Shown here piece after piece: positions 16,944 through 24,822 of a stretch of DNA of 48,412 nt (its first letter is position 1; every line of letters starts with the position of its first letter). The stretch is from an uncultured Clostridia bacterium (GTDB lineage: Bacteria > Bacillota > Clostridia > Oscillospirales > CAG-272). The DNA lies in assembly GCA_944392615.1 (NCBI GenBank), contig CALXXF010000018.1:1-48412 (forward strand), read 5' to 3'. The position numbers and the translations under genes were made by a program. The notes beneath the pieces were generated by a model that made no database searches, was not told the DNA's origin, and saw nothing but the letters and a program-made list of their open reading frames with translations.

Positions 16944-17351
16944 ATGATAAGAAAAAATATACGGAAATTTGTTGCACTGCTCCTTCTGGTTTCAGCTGCC
17001 TTTTCGCTGTTTTGTCTTTCCGGATGCTCCGGGGAAAGCAAGATAGTGCTGTATGTGAATATAGACGGAGCAAACGACGGCGAAAACTACCTCGGAATGC
17101 CTGAGGTTCAGAAAAAGATCCGCGAAATAATGACAGACAAAGGGCTTGACTATATCGAACACACCGCATACGGAGTATTCAACGGGGAGGATGAGGACTC
17201 CGCTTCGGATGGAAACACACTTGTATATACCTTTTTCGGGGAGAAAGAAAGGGTCGTTCTGTCTGCCGCATTAAAGATAAAAAATTCTCTGGGTATAAAG
17301 ACCGTGCTTATGGAAAAAGCCTCCGGAGAGGCGACTGAAGTCGGAGCGTAA
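16944..17351 (+). CDS. Hypothetical lipoprotein, 135 aa
   Basis: The N-terminus has a basic start, a hydrophobic core and the lipobox LSGC with the modified cysteine at residue 28, so the protein is probably anchored to the outer face of the membrane. The mature part (about 107 residues) shows no family that I recognise. It alternates short beta-like stretches (KIVLYVNI, TLVYTFF) with one helix. aaggag lies about 6 bases upstream of the ATG. A promoter lies 60 bases upstream, and a clean terminator lies about 210 bases downstream, so it is a single-gene unit. Confidence 0.8.
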   Translation: MIRKNIRKFVALLLLVSAAFSLFCLSGCSGESKIVLYVNIDGANDGENYLGMPEVQKKIREIMTDKGLDYIEHTAYGVFNGEDEDSASDGNTLVYTFFGEKERVVLSAALKIKNSLGIKTVLMEKASGEATEVGA

Positions 17352-17460
17352 AAAAGCACTCTGTAAATCCTGACGCGCTGCAAACCTGTTTTTCGGCACA
17401 GCGCCGGAAAGGCGCGCCCGGTTTCTGCGATACAGACGCCGGAACCTATGCAGACAGGAC

Positions 17461-17536
17461 GTGCAAGTCGACGACCGCCGAAGGTGGCGGCCCCATGCGT
17501 GCAAGTCGACGACCGCCGAAGGTGGCGGTCCCATGC
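17461..17536. repeat. 38-base direct repeat, 2 units, each with an internal hairpin
   Basis: Two 38-base units (17461-17498 and 17499-17536) differ by one base. Each contains accgccgaaggtggcgg, which folds into a short stem-loop. They sit in the 3' region of the lipoprotein transcript, before its terminator. Confidence 0.9.
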
Positions 17537-17561
17537 ATAAAGAAAAAATTGTCAAAACAAA

Positions 17562-17589
17562 AAACCACGCCGTTGGGCGTGGTTTTTTT
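17562..17589 (+). terminator. Intrinsic terminator of the lipoprotein gene
   Basis: Perfect 10-base-pair stem (aaaccacgcc / ggcgtggttt), loop gttg, then a run of seven T residues. Confidence 0.92.
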
Positions 17590-17614
17590 GAGACGTGTTG
17601 ACAAAAAAGATGCC

Positions 17615-18049
17615 TTATTCATTTTTTGAATAGCAAATTGCAATACAAATTATTCTCGAAATAACATAAAAGAAAAATATCGGAATTATTACAATGCCTT
17701 CCTCCCCAAAGATGTCCGATACATGTTCAAATAAAAAATGTGCCAACTTTTCACTAAAGAACACAAGCAGAAGCATAAGTTGAGAAAGAGTTATGAAAAT
17801 CGATTTTAACAATGTCTTGGGCTTCACCAAAAAATAATACACGGTAAAAAACAGATCCAATTCGCATAAAATAACAAAGCCACCGATGATTATGAGAAAA
17901 GCCGCGCCCATTCCTTCCATAATGTCCACACCGTTGGCAGGATCCATATCATAATTGTAGGAGTCTATTGCCGCTATGAGGAAAGCAGTAGCCGTAACAA
18001 GAATCAGCAACAAAAAAGCACAGATAGCTATTATTTTCTTCCTTTTCAC
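17615..18049 (-). CDS. Hypothetical four-helix membrane protein, 144 aa
   Basis: Four hydrophobic segments cover about residues 6-26, 48-72, 82-100 and 118-140; no family is recognised. The start codon is GTG at 18049 with aaaggcgg about 8 bases upstream. A TTGAAA-17-TATAAT promoter at 18073-18101 serves it. The gene and its surroundings (17590-18240) are clearly richer in A+T than the neighbouring genes, and it lies just beyond the end of a tRNA operon. Both points hint at acquired DNA, but no integrase is present. Confidence 0.7.
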   Translation of the reverse strand: MKRKKIIAICAFLLLILVTATAFLIAAIDSYNYDMDPANGVDIMEGMGAAFLIIIGGFVILCELDLFFTVYYFLVKPKTLLKSIFITLSQLMLLLVFFSEKLAHFLFEHVSDIFGEEGIVIIPIFFFYVISRIICIAICYSKNE

Positions 18050-18072
18050 ATCTCCACCGCCTTTCTTATTTC

Positions 18073-18101
18073 ATTATAGCATAGTTTTCGGTGTTTTTCA
18101 A
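18073..18101 (-). promoter_or_regulatory. Sigma-A promoter for the 144-aa membrane protein gene
   Basis: Read on the minus strand: TTGAAA (18096-18101), a 17-base spacer, TATAAT (18073-18078), immediately after the second terminator of the tRNA operon. Confidence 0.75.
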
Positions 18102-18104
18102 TAT

Positions 18105-18133
18105 AAAAAACGCTTTTCGCCACCGCGAAAAGC
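18105..18133 (-). terminator. Second intrinsic terminator after the tRNA operon
   Basis: Perfect 9-base-pair stem (gcttttcgc / gcgaaaagc), loop of 4, followed on the minus strand by g and a run of six T residues. Confidence 0.85.
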
Positions 18134-18173
18134 TACCTTACCTCTTCACTATTCACTATTACTTATTACTTTC

Positions 18174-18265
18174 AAAAAATTCCGTACACGCCGAATTAGT
18201 GAAAAGTGAAGAGTGAAAAGTGAAAAAGTAAAAAATTCCGCACACTTGCGTGTACGGAATTTTTT
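18174..18265. repeat. 18-base inverted repeat around a gtgaaaa-type simple repeat
   Basis: The sequence aaaaaattccgtacacgc (18174-18191) returns as an exact inverted copy at 18248-18265. Between them lie several gtgaaaa / gtgaaga direct repeats. The right arm is also part of the tRNA operon terminator. Confidence 0.75.
18231..18264 (-). terminator. First intrinsic terminator of the tRNA operon
   Basis: The stem aaaaattccg / cggaattttt (18231-18240 and 18255-18264) has inner acac/gtgt pairs and lies directly after the CCA end of tRNA-Cys. Confidence 0.85.
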
Positions 18266-18338
18266 GGAGGCGCCACCCGGAATCGGACCGGGGATGAAGG
18301 TTTTGCAGACCTCTGCCTTACCGCTTGGCTATGGCGCC
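18265..18338 (-). tRNA. tRNA-Cys (GCA)
   Basis: The cloverleaf is complete, with acceptor stem ggcgcc, anticodon loop ctGCAaa and T-loop ggtccgaatcc. The 3' CCA is encoded (18265-18267). It is the last tRNA of a five-gene operon. Confidence 0.96.
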
Positions 18339-18427
18339 GTACCACAATAACGCAATATAAACGAGAGCAAGAGATAAACGATAACAACTCACGTCCGCTG
18401 AATTATCTTTTATCTCTTGCCGAAATC

Positions 18428-18503
18428 TGGAGCGGATTACGGGGCTCGAACCCGCCACCTCGACCTTGGCAAGGTCGCGCTCTACCAAATGAGCTAAATC
18501 CGC
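18428..18503 (-). tRNA. tRNA-Gly (GCC)
   Basis: Acceptor stem gcggatt / aatccgc, anticodon loop ttGCCaa, T-loop gttcgagcc, encoded CCA (18428-18430). Confidence 0.96.
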
Positions 18504-18531
18504 ACTTCCCGAAAAAATCATATCCCTCTCA

Positions 18532-18561
18532 CATATGAAAGACACATGTGTCTTTCATATG
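18532..18561. repeat. Perfect 30-base palindrome inside the tRNA operon
   Basis: catatgaaagacaca (18532-18546) is followed directly by its exact reverse complement (18547-18561). It lies between tRNA-Gly and tRNA-Phe, with no T-run after it. Confidence 0.95.
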
Positions 18562-18568
18562 CGGACTC

Positions 18569-18644
<76 letters not shown>

Positions 18645-18647
18645 TTA

Positions 18648-18724
18648 TGGCGACTCGGATGGGGGTCGAACCCACGACCTCTAGCGTGACAGGCTAGCGT
18701 TCTAACCAACTGAACTACCGAGCC
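18648..18724 (-). tRNA. tRNA-Asp (GTC)
   Basis: Acceptor stem ggctcgg / ccgagtc with one G-T pair, anticodon loop ctGTCac, T-loop gttcgaccc, encoded CCA (18648-18650). Confidence 0.96.
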
Positions 18725-18757
18725 GTAATACACCGCCCCTTTTGGAGCAATGCATAG

Positions 18758-18833
18758 TGGTGGGAACAACAGGGCTCGAACCTATGACCCTCTGCTTGTA
18801 AGGCAGATGCTCTCCCAGCTGAGCTATGCTCCC
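18758..18833 (-). tRNA. tRNA-Val (TAC)
   Basis: Acceptor stem gggagca paired with tgttccc (one G-T pair), anticodon loop ctTACaa, T-loop gttcgagcc, encoded CCA (18758-18760). It is the first tRNA of the operon. Confidence 0.96.
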
Positions 18834-18881
18834 GAAAAACAATCAAAAAGCAAATTGCACTTTTCAATCGCGGCGTATGTC

Positions 18882-18910
18882 ATTATATCATAGGGTCTAC
18901 CGTTTGTCAA
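18882..18910 (-). promoter_or_regulatory. Perfect-consensus sigma-A promoter of the tRNA operon
   Basis: Read on the minus strand: TTGACA (18905-18910), a 17-base spacer, TATAAT (18882-18887), about 50 bases upstream of tRNA-Val. Both hexamers match the consensus at every base. Confidence 0.95.
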
Positions 18911-19170
18911 CACTTTTTTTTATTTTTTTTCCTGTATTTTAAAAAAATTTGCAGACAGTTGAAGTGCGCGAATCTGTCGGTCAAATCGGCTCGTTTAAAA
19001 GCCTTTTTTCAACAAAAGCAGCTACATAATCGTTGATTTCCCAAATAAAACATGGCATGTCGCAGACACCTTGGTGCGGCGCGCGAGGCATGCGTGATGT
19101 TGGACGTGCGGGAATGCCTCGGCATGGGCAGAGGAGCCATGCATACCGCAAAATGCAGAATCCCGGAAAA
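18911..19170. other. Spacer between the tRNA promoter and the hslO terminator
   Basis: No gene or repeat that I can support. It begins with a T-rich stretch upstream of the tRNA promoter. Confidence 0.5.
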
Positions 19171-19212
19171 AACAAAGGATACCGCTTTTGCGACGGTACA
19201 AAAGCGGTATCC
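19171..19212 (-). terminator. Intrinsic terminator of hslO
   Basis: Perfect 13-base-pair stem (ggataccgctttt at 19177-19189 and its complement at 19200-19212), followed on the minus strand by tttgtttttt. Confidence 0.9.
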
Positions 19213-19265
19213 CGGCTAAAAAGGGCAGTAATACGTTTGAGACTGTCACAAATGCAGTCAGACCG

Positions 19266-20186
19266 TCAATTATCACCGCTCTTTTTTTCGCTGTCTTTTT
19301 CTTCGTCCTCGCGCTTTTTTTCTTCGCGCAGCTTTTCTATGTCGGCTCCGTCAAAGCTGTATTCCCTGTCGCAGAACTGGCAGTTCACCTTCATTACCTT
19401 CTCTGCGGCAAGAATATTGAAAAGCTCGTACGGTGAAAGCGAGAGCAGTGCTCTTCCTACCCTCTTCCGCGAGCAGGTGCACCTGTAGCTCACGGTTATT
19501 GTGTCAAAAACGTCATAATCTATCCCGGCGAGGGCCTTGTCCGCTATCTGTCTGTCCGACAGTCCCTGAGCGAACAGACGCGAGATCTCTGAAAGCTCCG
19601 AAGCGTTTTTTTCTATTGCCAGGACTGTGTCTTCGGCTGCAAAGGGCAACAGCTGTATTATGACTCCTCCGGCGGCACTGCAGCTGCCGTCGGGCGCCAC
19701 AAGGACGCCCAGGGCGCACACGGTCGGTATCTGCTCGCTCTCTGCGTAATAGACAGCTATATCCTCGGCTATTTCTCCGCTTGTTATATTTGTTATCCCG
19801 ACGTAAGGCTCTTTTTCGCCTATGTCCTTTATGACGTTTAGCGTTCCCCTTCCTACAAGTCCGCCCACGTCAAGCTTTCCGCGGCTGTTCAGCGGAAGGT
19901 CGGCGGACGGATTTTGTATATATCCGCGCACATTACCCATATAATCGGATACAGCAAGAATGTGCCCTCCTGCGCCGTCCCCGCGGAAGTTGACAGAAAT
20001 AGAGTTTCCCTTGTCCTTGAGGGTGGTCCCCATGAGCGATGTCACCGTGAGGACCCTGCCAAGGGCAGCTGTCGCGGTAGGCGAGGTTTTGTGAATGCGG
20101 ATCGCTTCATTTACTATATCGGTGGAATTTATGACAAGTATACTTGCAGACCCGTCGCGGGTCAGCCCTCTCAGAATTTCAGACAT
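19266..20186 (-). CDS. hslO: Hsp33, redox-regulated chaperonin, 306 aa
   Basis: Cytoplasmic holdase that is switched on by oxidation. Reduced Hsp33 holds zinc through four C-terminal cysteines; disulfide formation releases the zinc and exposes the client-binding surface. All four are present as C-x-C-x30-C-x2-C (YRCTCSRKR and NCQFC). The N-terminal core starts with SEILRGLTRDGSASILVIN, continues through NFRGDGAGGHILAVSD and is full length. The C-terminal tail after the last cysteine is long and highly charged (Glu/Lys/Asp rich). The start is placed at the ATG at 20186, with agaggaa about 9 bases upstream; an ATG 18 codons earlier has no ribosome site. It is downstream of murC on the same strand (about 190-base gap) and ends at a strong terminator. 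Confidence 0.95.
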   Translation of the reverse strand: MSEILRGLTRDGSASILVINSTDIVNEAIRIHKTSPTATAALGRVLTVTSLMGTTLKDKGNSISVNFRGDGAGGHILAVSDYMGNVRGYIQNPSADLPLNSRGKLDVGGLVGRGTLNVIKDIGEKEPYVGITNITSGEIAEDIAVYYAESEQIPTVCALGVLVAPDGSCSAAGGVIIQLLPFAAEDTVLAIEKNASELSEISRLFAQGLSDRQIADKALAGIDYDVFDTITVSYRCTCSRKRVGRALLSLSPYELFNILAAEKVMKVNCQFCDREYSFDGADIEKLREEKKREDEEKDSEKKSGDN

Positions 20187-20373
20187 TTCAAATGCTTCCT
20201 CTTCGCTTTCATTATTTATATTATGCGTATCAAACCGCATTCTGTATTAATTTTTTATTCTGCGCTGTGGTTTTTGTCTGTTTGCCGGCGCCCGGCCTTC
20301 AGTGCGCGGCTTTCTTTACCCCCGGCTGTCTTATAAGCTGCCGCGCGTTCTACGCCCTTTGGCGCAGCGTAGA

Positions 20374-21816
20374 CTATTGTCCTTCCGTATTGTCACGGCT
20401 ATCCTGAGCTTTCCCCTTTTCTCCGGAGGTCAGCCGTTCTTTCAGCATATGCGCCACTTTGTATATGTCGCCTGCGCCCATGGTTATCACTATGTCGTTT
20501 TTTTGTACCGTGTCCGAAAGGTAATCGACTATCTTTTCAAATGAATCGAAGAACACAGAGCTTTCTATGCTCTCCGCCAGCTTGGCGGAGGAAACGCCTG
20601 GTATGGGCTCTTCACGTGCCGCGTATATATCAGCGAGAACGCATATATCGGCGGTGCTGAGGGCTGCGGCAAAATCGTTGAACAGGTCGCGCGTTCTCGA
20701 ATATGTGTGCGGCTGGAAAACGCATATGACGCGTCGCCCGTGAAGCGCCTTTGCCGCCCCTATGGTGGAGGAGATCTCAGACGGGTGATGCGCGTAATCG
20801 TCTGCTATAAGTATGCCGTCTCTGTCAAGAACGGTTTCAAATCTCCTTGCCGCCGGAGAAAACGACGCAAGCGATTTTGCGGCGCCGTCTGCGTCAACGC
20901 CGGCTGTGACCGCTGTACAGAATGCCGCCATGGCGTTGTATGCGTTGAAGCGGCCTATTACAGGAAGCTCAATGTATGAAAGACGGTTGCCGTTCCGGCA
21001 GGCATAAAAACGCGCCTTCCCGTTTCTGAAGGTAAGCTCTTCTGCATAAAATTCCGCGCCGGATCCGCATCCCGACAAAGAAAAGCTTATAAGACGGCTG
21101 CCCGATCTTCTCTGTGCATTTTCCGCCGTCTCAAGCGCATTTTTATCGTCCCTGTTCACGATCACGGTGTTCGCGCACAGGACCGCCTGTGTAAAGGCTT
21201 CTTTTATCTCCTCAATGGAAGAGTAACAGTCCGTATGGTCGAGCTCTATGTTCGTTATTACCGAAATGGTGGGAGAAAAGCTGAGAAATGAGCGTTTGTA
21301 TTCACACGCCTCATAAACCAGAGCGTCCTTTTTTCCCGCGCGCAGTGCGCTTCTGCAGCCGGGAAGCACCGCACCCCCGGCAACAGTCGGGTCAATGCCG
21401 GCATCCTCAAGAATTTTCCCGGTCATTGCCGTTGTGGTGGTTTTTCCGTGCGTTCCGCAAATGCCTATCCTGGTTTTGTACTCGGTCATGAGCGCGCCCA
21501 GAAACTCCGCACGGCCTATCAGAGGTATTCCCGCGCGTTTCGCCGCCGCAAGCTCAGGAAGCTTTTGGGACACAGCGGCGGTGTATATCACGGCGTCCGC
21601 ATCCAGACAAGCCTTTGGCTCGTGTCCCAGCTGCACTTCTATGCCCTCGGAACGGCAGAATCTGACAAGGTCGTTTTCTCCTCTGTCGGAGCCGCTTACC
21701 CTGCACCCGCTTTTTTTTGCAAGAAGGGCGAGCGATGACATGCTCACTCCTCCTATGCCGACAAAGTGCAGTCTTGTATTTTCTTTTAGTGGAAAAGAAA
21801 GAAAATTTTTATTCAT
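20374..21816 (-). CDS. murC: UDP-N-acetylmuramate--L-alanine ligase (MurC), 480 aa
   Basis: Cytoplasmic ATP-dependent ligase that adds L-alanine to UDP-MurNAc, the first peptide-stem step of peptidoglycan synthesis. The Rossmann-like N-terminal domain shows HFVGIGGVSMSS at residues 17-28. The ATP loop GTHGKTTTT is at 121-129. The central-domain signature TNIELDHTD follows, and the C-terminal domain has DDYAHHPSEI and FQPHTYSRT. Length is normal. agaggg lies about 10 bases before the ATG. It is not in a division-cell-wall cluster here; hslO is the only nearby same-strand gene downstream. Confidence 0.97.
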   Translation of the reverse strand: MNKNFLSFPLKENTRLHFVGIGGVSMSSLALLAKKSGCRVSGSDRGENDLVRFCRSEGIEVQLGHEPKACLDADAVIYTAAVSQKLPELAAAKRAGIPLIGRAEFLGALMTEYKTRIGICGTHGKTTTTAMTGKILEDAGIDPTVAGGAVLPGCRSALRAGKKDALVYEACEYKRSFLSFSPTISVITNIELDHTDCYSSIEEIKEAFTQAVLCANTVIVNRDDKNALETAENAQRRSGSRLISFSLSGCGSGAEFYAEELTFRNGKARFYACRNGNRLSYIELPVIGRFNAYNAMAAFCTAVTAGVDADGAAKSLASFSPAARRFETVLDRDGILIADDYAHHPSEISSTIGAAKALHGRRVICVFQPHTYSRTRDLFNDFAAALSTADICVLADIYAAREEPIPGVSSAKLAESIESSVFFDSFEKIVDYLSDTVQKNDIVITMGAGDIYKVAHMLKERLTSGEKGKAQDSRDNTEGQ

Positions 21817-22079
21817 AAAAATTGCCCTCTGTAAGGAATTTTTGCAAAACTGTATTTGTGCAATAATACGCTCCCTGAAGTATTTTTAAAAGCACATGTA
21901 AAAGTATCCCGGTTTTCGGGGCATCATATGTATACGATTGTTCACGTTATCATCACATTGAACAAAAAATACTTTTTTCGTCCATAAATAATTTACAATT
22001 TGTTAGAAACCCGGAAAAACATCTCGGTTATAATTCAGCGTGTAGGGACAATTTATTAAAACTGCAAAGGGGAAGTATC

Positions 22080-22370
22080 ATGCAAATCACTGATATCAAG
22101 ATCAGAAAAATTTTTGATGACGAGGGGCCGATGAAAGCGGTTGTTTCTGTTACCATGGACGACCAGCTCGCCCTTCATGACATTAAAGTTATATACGCCA
22201 AGGACAAGTATTTTATCGTAATGCCAAGCAAAAAGAACCCGGACGGCACGTACCGGGACGTTGTTCACCCCATTAACGCAGCTTTCAGGGAAATACTGAA
22301 CGACGCTGTTCTCGATGCATATTTTGACGAGCTCAAGCGCGCCGCCGAGGAAAAAACGGTAGAGGCGTGA
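22080..22370 (+). CDS. spoVG: SpoVG, RNA-binding regulator, 96 aa
   Basis: Small conserved Firmicute protein needed for normal sporulation septation in Bacillus and known elsewhere as an RNA/DNA-binding regulator. It begins MQITDIKIRKIFD, has the core IKVIYAKDKYFIVMPSKK, and continues with YRDVVHPIN and the helix REILNDAVLDAY. That is the full SpoVG domain; the C-terminal tail is short. aaagggg lies about 7 bases before the ATG. A TATAAT element at 22029-22034 may be its -10 region, but no matching -35 was found. A sigma-H type promoter, as used in Bacillus, cannot be confirmed. A terminator follows at 22530-22568. Confidence 0.97.
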   Translation: MQITDIKIRKIFDDEGPMKAVVSVTMDDQLALHDIKVIYAKDKYFIVMPSKKNPDGTYRDVVHPINAAFREILNDAVLDAYFDELKRAAEEKTVEA

Positions 22371-22529
22371 GCTTATCCGGCGGAGGCTTCGGGACTTACG
22401 TCAGATTTCCTGATCGCCGCCGCGTTTGTCCGCATCCCTGACCCCGCCGTCGTGTGACGGTAAGACGTGTGTATACGTATTATGCATGTTGCCTGCATCT
22501 GCAGGCAGCGACCGGCTGTCCGGAAACAG

Positions 22530-22568
22530 CGACCGTTGCCCTTTATTCTGGGGCGCGGTCGTTTTTTT
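22530..22568 (+). terminator. Intrinsic terminator of spoVG
   Basis: The stem cgaccg / cggtcg (22530-22535 and 22556-22561) has an inner gccc/gggc pair set and is followed by seven T residues. Confidence 0.8.
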
Positions 22569-22591
22569 GTCGTGCTTTCTCTTTCGCAATT

Positions 22592-22707
22592 CCGGTCGCT
22601 GCAGTCGGGGAGAGCCTGTCGTTTCGGTGGGGTAGCGGCGGTCGCTGCAGTGGGGGGTGCGGCGGTCGTTTCGGTCGGGTAGAGCCGCTTGCTACAGTGG
22701 GGCAAAA
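22592..22707. repeat. 22-24-base tandem repeat, 5 units, alternating A-B types
   Basis: Units start at about 22592, 22615, 22639, 22663 and 22686. Units 1, 3 and 5 carry a gctgcagt-type core and units 2 and 4 carry gtttcggt, all followed by a G-rich stretch. The array lies in the convergent spacer between spoVG and nth. Confidence 0.8.
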
Positions 22708-22726
22708 CGCTTACTTACTGACATTT

Positions 22727-23356
22727 TTAAAAAACCACCTTGTCGCACAGGGCGTTCATCGGACACGTCTTGCAGTCATATCCTCGTGCCGGGCAGTATT
22801 CCCTGCCGAGCAATACGATACGGTGACAGAAGTCGCTCTGTTCGTTTTCAGCAATCTTTTCGCTCAGTATCTTTTCAACCGCCTCCGGAGTCTTCCTGTC
22901 GGCCGGTACCAGTCCCATCCTGCGCGATATACGTATGCAGTGTGTGTCGGCAACTATAGCGGGCATTCCGTATATGTCCCCGCGAAGAAGATTCGCGATT
23001 TTCCTGCCTACTCCCGGCAGAGACAGAAGAACGTCCATTTCGGAGGGAAGCTTGCCGCCGTATTCTTCAACCAGTATCCGGCATGCGGCAGTAATGTCGC
23101 GCGCCTTGACTTTATACAGACCGCAGGAATAGATAAGCCCTTCTACCTGTTCTGACGGGGCATATGCAAGGCTTTGCACAGTGGGAAATCTTTCAAAAAG
23201 ATGTGTGCATACGGCGTTGACTCGTTCGTCCGTGCACTGCGCCGAGAGGCGCGCCATGACCAGAAGGCGCCACGGCTCCCCGTTGTATTTCAGGGCGCAC
23301 AGTGCCTCCGGATACAGCTCCTTAAGCTTTTCGGTTATGGCGGCTGCATTTGCCAT
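22727..23356 (-). CDS. nth: Endonuclease III (DNA glycosylase/AP lyase), 209 aa
   Basis: Base-excision repair enzyme that removes oxidised pyrimidines and cleaves the abasic site. The helix-hairpin-helix LPGVGRKIANLL carries the catalytic Lys119. The catalytic Asp137 is in VADTHCIRIS. The 4Fe-4S ligands are C188, C195, C198 and C204 with canonical C-x6-C-x2-C-x5-C spacing. Length is normal for the family. It is the last gene of a same-strand run: U32 protein, dut, maf, nth. It ends against the spoVG-side repeat array. Confidence 0.97.
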   Translation of the reverse strand: MANAAAITEKLKELYPEALCALKYNGEPWRLLVMARLSAQCTDERVNAVCTHLFERFPTVQSLAYAPSEQVEGLIYSCGLYKVKARDITAACRILVEEYGGKLPSEMDVLLSLPGVGRKIANLLRGDIYGMPAIVADTHCIRISRRMGLVPADRKTPEAVEKILSEKIAENEQSDFCHRIVLLGREYCPARGYDCKTCPMNALCDKVVF

Positions 23357-23545
23357 TTTACGGCAGCTCCTTTCGTGTCCGGGGCAGCCGGTTCATGCCG
23401 TCACAGAAATGCGGAAACCCCGCCTCAGGGCTTTTTGGAGCCTTGAGCGTTTTGACCTCCCGCCCTGTTTATTATATGTCGGCCGAACCGCTGCCGTGTA
23501 TTTAATGTTTTTACGCCGGCTTTGTTTCCGGCTCCTGTTTTTATT

Positions 23546-24139
23546 TCAGCAATCTGCGCTTTTTCTGAAAGACGAGAGAGATATTCCGAATTCCCGCAAA
23601 AAGGCCTCTTCAAGGGCGCAGACGGGAAGACCGACCACGTTGTCGTAGCTTCCGTTTATGCGTTGTACGAAAATGCCCGCCCCCTCCTGTATACCGTAAG
23701 CGCCCGCCTTGTCGTAAGGCTTTTCCCTGTCAATGTAGTCGTAGATCTCATTGTCTGTCAGCTCTCTGAATACGACGTCGGTACACACGCTTTCGGAATA
23801 GACCTTTTCCATATGCGTAACGGCAAAGCCCGTATATACCTGATGTATTCCGCCGGAAAATTCCCGCAGCATTTCATACGCCTCTTCCCGTCCGGCTGGC
23901 TTTCCGTATATCACGCCTCTTTTGCAGACTATTGTGTCGGCAGATATAATGTAATCGTCGACCGAACAAGATCCGGTGCACGCACGTGCCTTCTTTTCCG
24001 CCAGTGCACGCACGTATTCCTCCGGTGCAAGCGGTTCAGCCATGCTTTCGTCGATATCAGAGACGACGGTTCTGAAGTTCAGTGAAAGCCCGCCGAGAAG
24101 TTCTTTCCTTCGCGGTGAGCCTGATGCAAGTATGAGCAT
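23546..24139 (-). CDS. maf: Maf-family nucleotide pyrophosphatase, 197 aa
   Basis: House-cleaning enzyme that hydrolyses non-canonical or modified nucleoside triphosphates (dTTP/UTP-type or m7GTP-type); linked to septum control in Bacillus. The N-terminal signature LASGSPRRKELL is at residues 3-14. ISADTIV and GKPAGREEAYEML follow in the family order. The start is the ATG at 24139, where ggag lies 6 bases upstream and the protein begins MLILASGSPRR. A longer in-frame reading to 24334 would overlap dut and adds low-quality sequence. The neighbours dut and nth suit a role in nucleotide quality control. Confidence 0.95.
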   Translation of the reverse strand: MLILASGSPRRKELLGGLSLNFRTVVSDIDESMAEPLAPEEYVRALAEKKARACTGSCSVDDYIISADTIVCKRGVIYGKPAGREEAYEMLREFSGGIHQVYTGFAVTHMEKVYSESVCTDVVFRELTDNEIYDYIDREKPYDKAGAYGIQEGAGIFVQRINGSYDNVVGLPVCALEEAFLREFGISLSSFRKSADC

Positions 24140-24269
24140 TTTAATCTCCAGTGCCGCTTTATGCGGCAAAAATGTATTTAAGCTCGTCACAGCCCGCTGT
24201 TCGGCTCTGACCATTGTTCGACGTGATTTACGTCTTTTGCTCAGGAGTAAGCGCTGGGCGCCAGCAGGG

Positions 24270-24716
24270 TCAGCTTCCGGTGGAACCGAATCCGCCTTCG
24301 CCGCGCTCGGTATCGTCAAGCTCTTCGCTCTCAATAAACGACATTGCCAGCACAGGCATAAGCATGAGCTGTGCGATTCTTTCTCCCGGATGTATTATAT
24401 ATTCTTCAGATGAGATGTTGACTGCGGAAAAGAATATTTCTCCACGGTAATCGCTGTCTATTACTCCGACGCCGCCAGCTGCAGCAATTCCCTTTTTGTA
24501 TGCAAGCCCGCTCCTTGCGCAGACGATCGCAACCGTACCTTCGGGAAGAGACACGGCTATTCCTGTGGGAATAAGCATTCTCTGCCCCGGAAGCAGCGCT
24601 ATCTCAGAGTCAACACACGCGAAGAGGTCTGCCGCCGCCGCTCCTGACGTTGCATACGCGGGGAGCCTTGCGTTTTTTCTCATTTTTTTTATTTTCACTT
24701 TTGTTTCTGACATCAT
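24270..24716 (-). CDS. dut: dUTP diphosphatase, trimeric type, 148 aa
   Basis: Hydrolyses dUTP to dUMP and pyrophosphate, keeping uracil out of DNA and supplying the substrate for thymidylate synthase (ThyX is encoded at 28678). All five trimeric dUTPase motifs are present in order: AAAADLFA, ARSGLA, GVIDSDYRGEI, GERIAQLML and the C-terminal RGEGGFGSTG. Two adjacent ATG codons (24716 and 24713) are possible starts; gaaagg lies 13 or more bases upstream. A longer reading to 24809 is unlikely, because the family starts just before KIKKMRKNARLP. It sits between the U32 gene and maf on the same strand. Confidence 0.97.
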   Translation of the reverse strand: MMSETKVKIKKMRKNARLPAYATSGAAAADLFACVDSEIALLPGQRMLIPTGIAVSLPEGTVAIVCARSGLAYKKGIAAAGGVGVIDSDYRGEIFFSAVNISSEEYIIHPGERIAQLMLMPVLAMSFIESEELDDTERGEGGFGSTGS

Positions 24717-24822
24717 ATTTTTTAATGACCTTTCGTAACAGTCCTGAATATTTACACTATGTTCTTTGTTGACTTTCAAGGCGCGCTTCAGGCGGGCAAA
24801 TTCTGTCATCCTTTCCCGATTG

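Noticed and set aside
18532..18561. Terminator inside the tRNA operon
   Set aside because: The palindrome is perfect but has no T-run on either strand, and further tRNAs follow it.
21990..22034. Sigma-H promoter of spoVG
   Set aside because: A TATAAT is present, but neither a clear sigma-H -35/-10 pair nor a sigma-A -35 at the right distance could be fixed by eye.
24140..24334. N-terminal extension of Maf
   Set aside because: It would overlap the dUTPase C-terminus and the family starts at the ATG at 24139, which has a good ribosome site.
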